Positions 60,394 through 64,000 of a DNA stretch of 64,000 nt are shown here, piece by piece. The notes under the pieces were generated by a model. That model did no database searches. It saw nothing but the letters and a program-made list of their open reading frames with translations, and was not told the origin of the DNA. Position 1 is the first letter of the stretch. Each line of letters begins with the position of its first letter. The stretch covers positions 2,931,501 through 2,995,500 of the forward strand of contig WPIO01000007.1 of the NCBI GenBank assembly GCA_009760855.2, written 5' to 3'. Source of the stretch: Cristatella mucedo. Its lineage: Eukaryota; Bryozoa; Phylactolaemata; Cristatellidae. Both the position numbers and the translations under genes were made by a program.

Positions 60394-61001
60394 GATTTAT
60401 TTGACTATTCCTGCTACCTCGTACGTACAGGGCAATGTCGAATTTGCCAAACGACGTAACTTACAAAGCATTGACATGGACAAGTTTTGTTTTTGAAATC
60501 TGTTTGTGATGCTGGTCTTCTTGATCTGTATTCAGACTCGACCTGCAGCCTCGATACCCTCACTGATGCGATAAACATGACACTCAGGAGTGCTCTTGAC
60601 AAGCATGCTCCCGTTCGCTCTATCCGTGTTCAAAGTCGTCGAGATTCTATTCAATTTACAAAAACTCCTTCAGATGCGCCAAGCTCAGGCTGGAACGTCG
60701 TTTCAAGAAATCGGGGTCTGAGGCAGACCTAGTCAATTTTAAAGACTTCCTTCGAGTTTATACCCGAAAGCTTAAAAAAGCCAAGGCTTCTTTTTTCATT
60801 AGAAAGCTGAATTCCTGCCAGTCGGACACTAAACAGATTTATAAGACAGTAAACCATTTACTGGCCAATGCTGTGAGGTCTGACTCCCCAGATATTGAGG
60901 GCTCAGCCGAAAAGTTTTAAGCCTTCTTTACTGAAAAAATTGGGCACATTCGTGCCTCCATTAAGCCCCCTCTGACCAAAGCAATCGCCGTTCCTCAACC
61001 T

Positions 61002-62267
61002 GTGACCTTTCTTAAAAGGTTCTCCGATGTTTCTGCCTGTGATGTGGCTGCCTTAATAAGGTCTAGCAAAAAGAGCTCGTCTCCTGAAGACCCTATACCT
61101 TCATCTCTGTGGTCTTCACTTGCAGACCAACTTAGCCCTGCCATAACCAAGATTTTTAATGCTTCTTTGGGAAAAGGGGTCGTCCCCAAGTCCTTCAAAT
61201 CGGCAATCGTTAGACCTATTCTTAAAAAGCCTGGATTAGACACAGAGGTCCTAGCAAACTATCGTCCAGTTTTCCTTCTTCCGTTCTTATCAAAGATTCT
61301 TGAAAAAATTGTTGCTAAGCAGCTAGTTGAACATATTGAAAATAATGGAATGTCAGAAACATTTCAATCAGGTTTCAAGAGGCAGCACTCTACTGAAACT
61401 GCTCTCCTCCGTGTTAACAATGACGTTCTACGTGGCAACGACGACGGGAATGTCACTGCCCTAGCTCTGTTAGATCTGTCTGCTGCCTTCGACACCATTG
61501 ATCACGAAGTTCTGCTTGAACGACTGAGAACAACGATCGGTCTGGCAGACGAAGCACTGGCGTGGTTTAAATCATACTTGTCTGATCATGTTCAATCCGT
61601 GTCGTGTGGGGGTCAGGTCTCAGACATGAGAAGGGTCACCTGTGGAGTCCCTCAAGGGTCTGTACTCGGTCCATTGCTGTTCTCCATTTATACACAACCT
61701 CTGGGAAAAGTGATTAAGGCCCATGGAATAGGATATCACTTCTATGCTGACGATACTCAGTTGTATTTGTCATTCAAACCGTCGGAATCTGCTGCAGCAA
61801 CTGACAAACTGAATGCTTGCCTTGCCGACATTCAATATTGGATGTCGGAGAACACCCTGAAATTAAATGACGTTAAAACCGAACTGCTGCTCATAGGACA
61901 CCCTAAGCGTGTGGCTGGATTAAAAGGTTTTGCTGTTCTAATAGGTGATGCTATTGTGCGACCTTCACCACGTGCTCGTAATCTAGGTGTCGTGTTCGAC
62001 AGCTGCCTCAATTTCAAAAGCTTCATTCAGAAGACTGCCTCTACAGCTAGCCATCACATCCGATCCCTATCCAAGATTAGGAGCTGTCTCCCACAGTGGC
62101 TTGTAAAAAATGTAACTAGCTCTTTAGTTCTGTCTCGGCTTGATTCTTGTCATTCCCTTTTGGCTGGGCTACCAAAGAAAGCTATTATGCAACTACAGCG
62201 GACTATGAATATGGCTGCAAGGCTGGTCTTCAAGTCCCAGCGGTTTGAGCACGTGTCACCTCTGTGA
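61002..62267 (+). CDS. LINE F1 reverse transcriptase fragment (ORF2-like), frame intact over 421 residues
   Basis: Non-LTR reverse transcriptase of CR1/L2 type, which would copy the element RNA at a nicked target. Visible motifs: ANYRPVFLLPFLSKILEKIV (RT1-2), ALLDLSAAFDTIDHEVLL with catalytic Asp about residue 158 (motif A), [16 protein letters not shown] (motif B), FYADDTQLYLSF with Asp 250-251 (motif C), then thumb and the SRLDSCHSLLAGLPKKA region. All three catalytic Asp are present. The listed start is only the first Met downstream of a lesion; the true ORF began upstream with an endonuclease. The frame ends at a one-base deletion after FEHVSPL, and the remaining 155 residues continue at 62264-62731. 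Not functional as a whole. Confidence 0.9.
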   Translation: MTFLKRFSDVSACDVAALIRSSKKSSSPEDPIPSSLWSSLADQLSPAITKIFNASLGKGVVPKSFKSAIVRPILKKPGLDTEVLANYRPVFLLPFLSKILEKIVAKQLVEHIENNGMSETFQSGFKRQHSTETALLRVNNDVLRGNDDGNVTALALLDLSAAFDTIDHEVLLERLRTTIGLADEALAWFKSYLSDHVQSVSCGGQVSDMRRVTCGVPQGSVLGPLLFSIYTQPLGKVIKAHGIGYHFYADDTQLYLSFKPSESAAATDKLNACLADIQYWMSENTLKLNDVKTELLLIGHPKRVAGLKGFAVLIGDAIVRPSPRARNLGVVFDSCLNFKSFIQKTASTASHHIRSLSKIRSCLPQWLVKNVTSSLVLSRLDSCHSLLAGLPKKAIMQLQRTMNMAARLVFKSQRFEHVSPL

Positions 62268-62731
62268 AAGTGCTAGGATGGTTTCCGGTTGAGCAAAGGA
62301 TACACAGCAAAGTTCTTACGCTGACCCACAAGGCCCGCCACGGCTTGGCTCCTTCGTACCTAGCTGAACTGCTGCATCAGTTTCAGCCTGTTCTCGCCCT
62401 CAGGTCCTGTGTGGACAATAAATTAGCTGTCCCATTCCTCCGCTTAAAGACAGTTGGCGACAGAAGCTTTAGCTCTGCAGGTCCTAGACTGTGGAACTCG
62501 CTTCCCCAATTCTTACGCAACGACATCTACTCTCCAACTGCCGACTATGGCACATCTTTTTCAGCGGTCCTGAACTGCTACTTCTATGCTACTCACTACC
62601 TCAACTGCTCTCCTAACTCTGCTATGCTTCCCACTTTCTCTTTGTTGTGTGAGACGAAGTCTGTTGGCTACCGAATGCGTACCGAAAGCCGCTTAGGCTG
62701 TGAGTTCGCTATACAAAACTCTCCTGCGTAA
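62264..62731 (+). pseudogene. LINE F1 ORF2-like C-terminal part, frameshifted
   Basis: Continues the RT product after a one-base deletion: [50 protein letters not shown] and CEFAIQNSPA. The same block occurs in the copies at 7418-7990, 28111-28537 and 59550-60077. Confidence 0.85.
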
Positions 62732-62784
62732 CACCCACACGGTCTTTATGACTTTGTGGAGTTACTGACGGAGATACATTACAT

Positions 62785-64000
62785 CGTCATTTAGTGTCAA
62801 CAAGTTCTCCAGCATCTGGGATCGAATGTCGGCAAGGCAAGCATACAGTGTATCAGTTGCTGCTGCCTATTCTGAAGGTTTGAATAACAAATACTGTTGC
62901 ATATCGTCAGCATACAAAATTAATATTCTATTCCATGGGCCCTAATCACTTTTCCCAGAGGTTGTGTATAAATGAAGAACAGCAAGGGACAGAGGACGGA
63001 CCCTTGAGGGACTCCACAGGTGACCCCTCTCGTGTGTGTGAGACCCGACCCCCACACGACATGGATTGAACGCGATCAGGCAAGTACAATTTGAACCGCA
63101 CCAGTGCTTCTTCTGCCAGACCGATCGTTATTCTCAATCATTCATGCAGAACATCGTGATCAATGTTGTCTAAGGCAGCTGACAGATCTAGCAGAGGTAG
63201 GGCAGTCAGATTCCCGTCATTGATGCCACATATTATGCCATTGTTAATGCGTAGGAGAACAGTTTCAGTGGAGTGCGGCCTCCTGAACCCTGATTACAAC
63301 TTTTCAGACATTTAATTCTTTTCAATATGTTCAACCAGCTGCTTACCAACCATTTTTTCAACAATCTTTGAAAAGAAAGGAAGAAGGTAAACTGGGCGAC
63401 TAATCCAGGCTTTTTAAGTATGTGTCTAACGATTGCCGCTTTGAAGGACTTGCGTACGACCCCTTTTTCAAATAAGCTCTAAAAATCTCGGTTATAGCAC
63501 GGCCAAGATGGTCTGCAAGTGAAGATCACAGATATGATGGCATAGGTTCTGCAGGAGACGAGCTGTTTTAACTAGACCTTAATAATGTAGCCACATTCAT
63601 GCAGAAACCTCGGAAAACATATAAAAAAGATCACAGGTTGTGATTCCACAATTGCTTAACTCGGAGGGGGCTTTATGGAGGCACGAATTTGCACACTCTT
63701 TTCAGTAAGAAAGGCTGAAAGATTTTCAGCCGAGCCATTCATATTTGGAGAGTCAGAACTCTCAGCATTGGCGAGTAAATTTGTTACTGTCTTATGAATC
63801 TTTTATGGTCCGACTGGCAGGAATTCAGTTTTCGAGTGAAAAAAGAAGCCCGACTTTTGTAAGCTTTCGGGTGTAAACTCGAAGGAAGTCTTTGAAATTG
63901 ACTAGATCTGCATCAGACCCTGATTTCGTAAAACAACGTTCAAGCCTGCGCTTAAAACGGCCCATCTTTTGAAGTTGTTCGTAACTTGAAAAGAATCTCT
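62785..64000 (-). mobile_element. Older LINE F1 copy, 5' half, cut by the window edge
   Basis: Minus strand: post-YADD sequence, RT core (frame 63137-62946: [20 protein letters not shown]), RT1-2 and linker with many lesions. It joins logically to 59515-60393 across the nested insertion and runs past 64000. Confidence 0.8.

Larger units (their letters stand above)
60394..62783 (+). mobile_element. LINE F1, longest copy, nested insertion
   Basis: Runs from the end of the endonuclease region (SLKSID-like, 60460) through linker (ALDKHAPVRSIRVQSRRDS), RT (61002-62267), C-terminal region (62264-62731) and 3' UTR to gagatacattacat. 5'-truncated. Damage includes a stop near 60918 and a one-base deletion near 62266. 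It sits inside an older F1 copy of opposite orientation. Confidence 0.9.

Overview
This is a window of a bilaterian animal nuclear genome, most likely an invertebrate and possibly a spiralian, although the sequence alone does not fix the phylum. The reasons are spliced genes with GT-AG introns, abundant CR1/L2-like LINEs, tRNA-derived SINEs, very long microsatellites, and GC-rich CpG-containing stretches at gene starts. No prokaryotic operon, plasmid, virus or CRISPR array was recognised.

The identifiable genes are three nicotinic acetylcholine receptor (nAChR) subunit genes, all on the + strand. Gene A (exons 1947-6504) is cut by the left edge; only the M2, M3 and terminal M4 exons are present. 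Gene B (26592-35172) is a complete nine-exon alpha-type subunit whose exons sum to 1692 bp, that is 563 residues plus stop. Gene C (40393-56670) has the same nine-exon plan (about 512 residues), but the first third of its exon 4 is damaged next to a long CT microsatellite. Exon lengths of 61, 45, 110, 87 and 110 bp recur between genes, so they are clearly duplicates with an ancestral intron pattern. By sequence A and C are close sisters and B, lying between them, is more distant. B and C carry the Cys loop and the YxCC loop C of agonist-binding alpha subunits. B has normal acidic pore rings; C has Ser at -1' and Gln at 20', and A also has Gln at 20'. The paralogs may therefore have diverged in ion selectivity or calcium permeability.

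Layout: 1-6504, 3' half of gene A with LINE fragments in introns. 6505-26591, a gene-poor interval with LINE family 1 (F1) and family 2 (F2) copies, SINEs, microsatellites, a 76-bp tandem repeat, a duplicated unit (17.1 and 19.5 kb) and an 805-bp insertion carrying degenerate TTTAGGG-type repeats. 24.3-26.6 kb, GC-rich start region of gene B. 26592-35172, gene B. 35173-39300, LINE remnants. 39.3-40.4 kb, GC-rich start region of gene C. 40393-56670, gene C, with introns full of microsatellites and SINEs. 57-64 kb, more LINE copies, including a long F1 element nested inside an older inverted F1 copy.

Two SINE families are visible. SINE-1 has a tRNA-like head and a tail nearly identical to the 3' end of LINE F2, suggesting it uses the F2 machinery. 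SINE-2 has a similar head and a different tail. All function statements for the receptor genes come from family knowledge plus visible motifs; no database search was possible.
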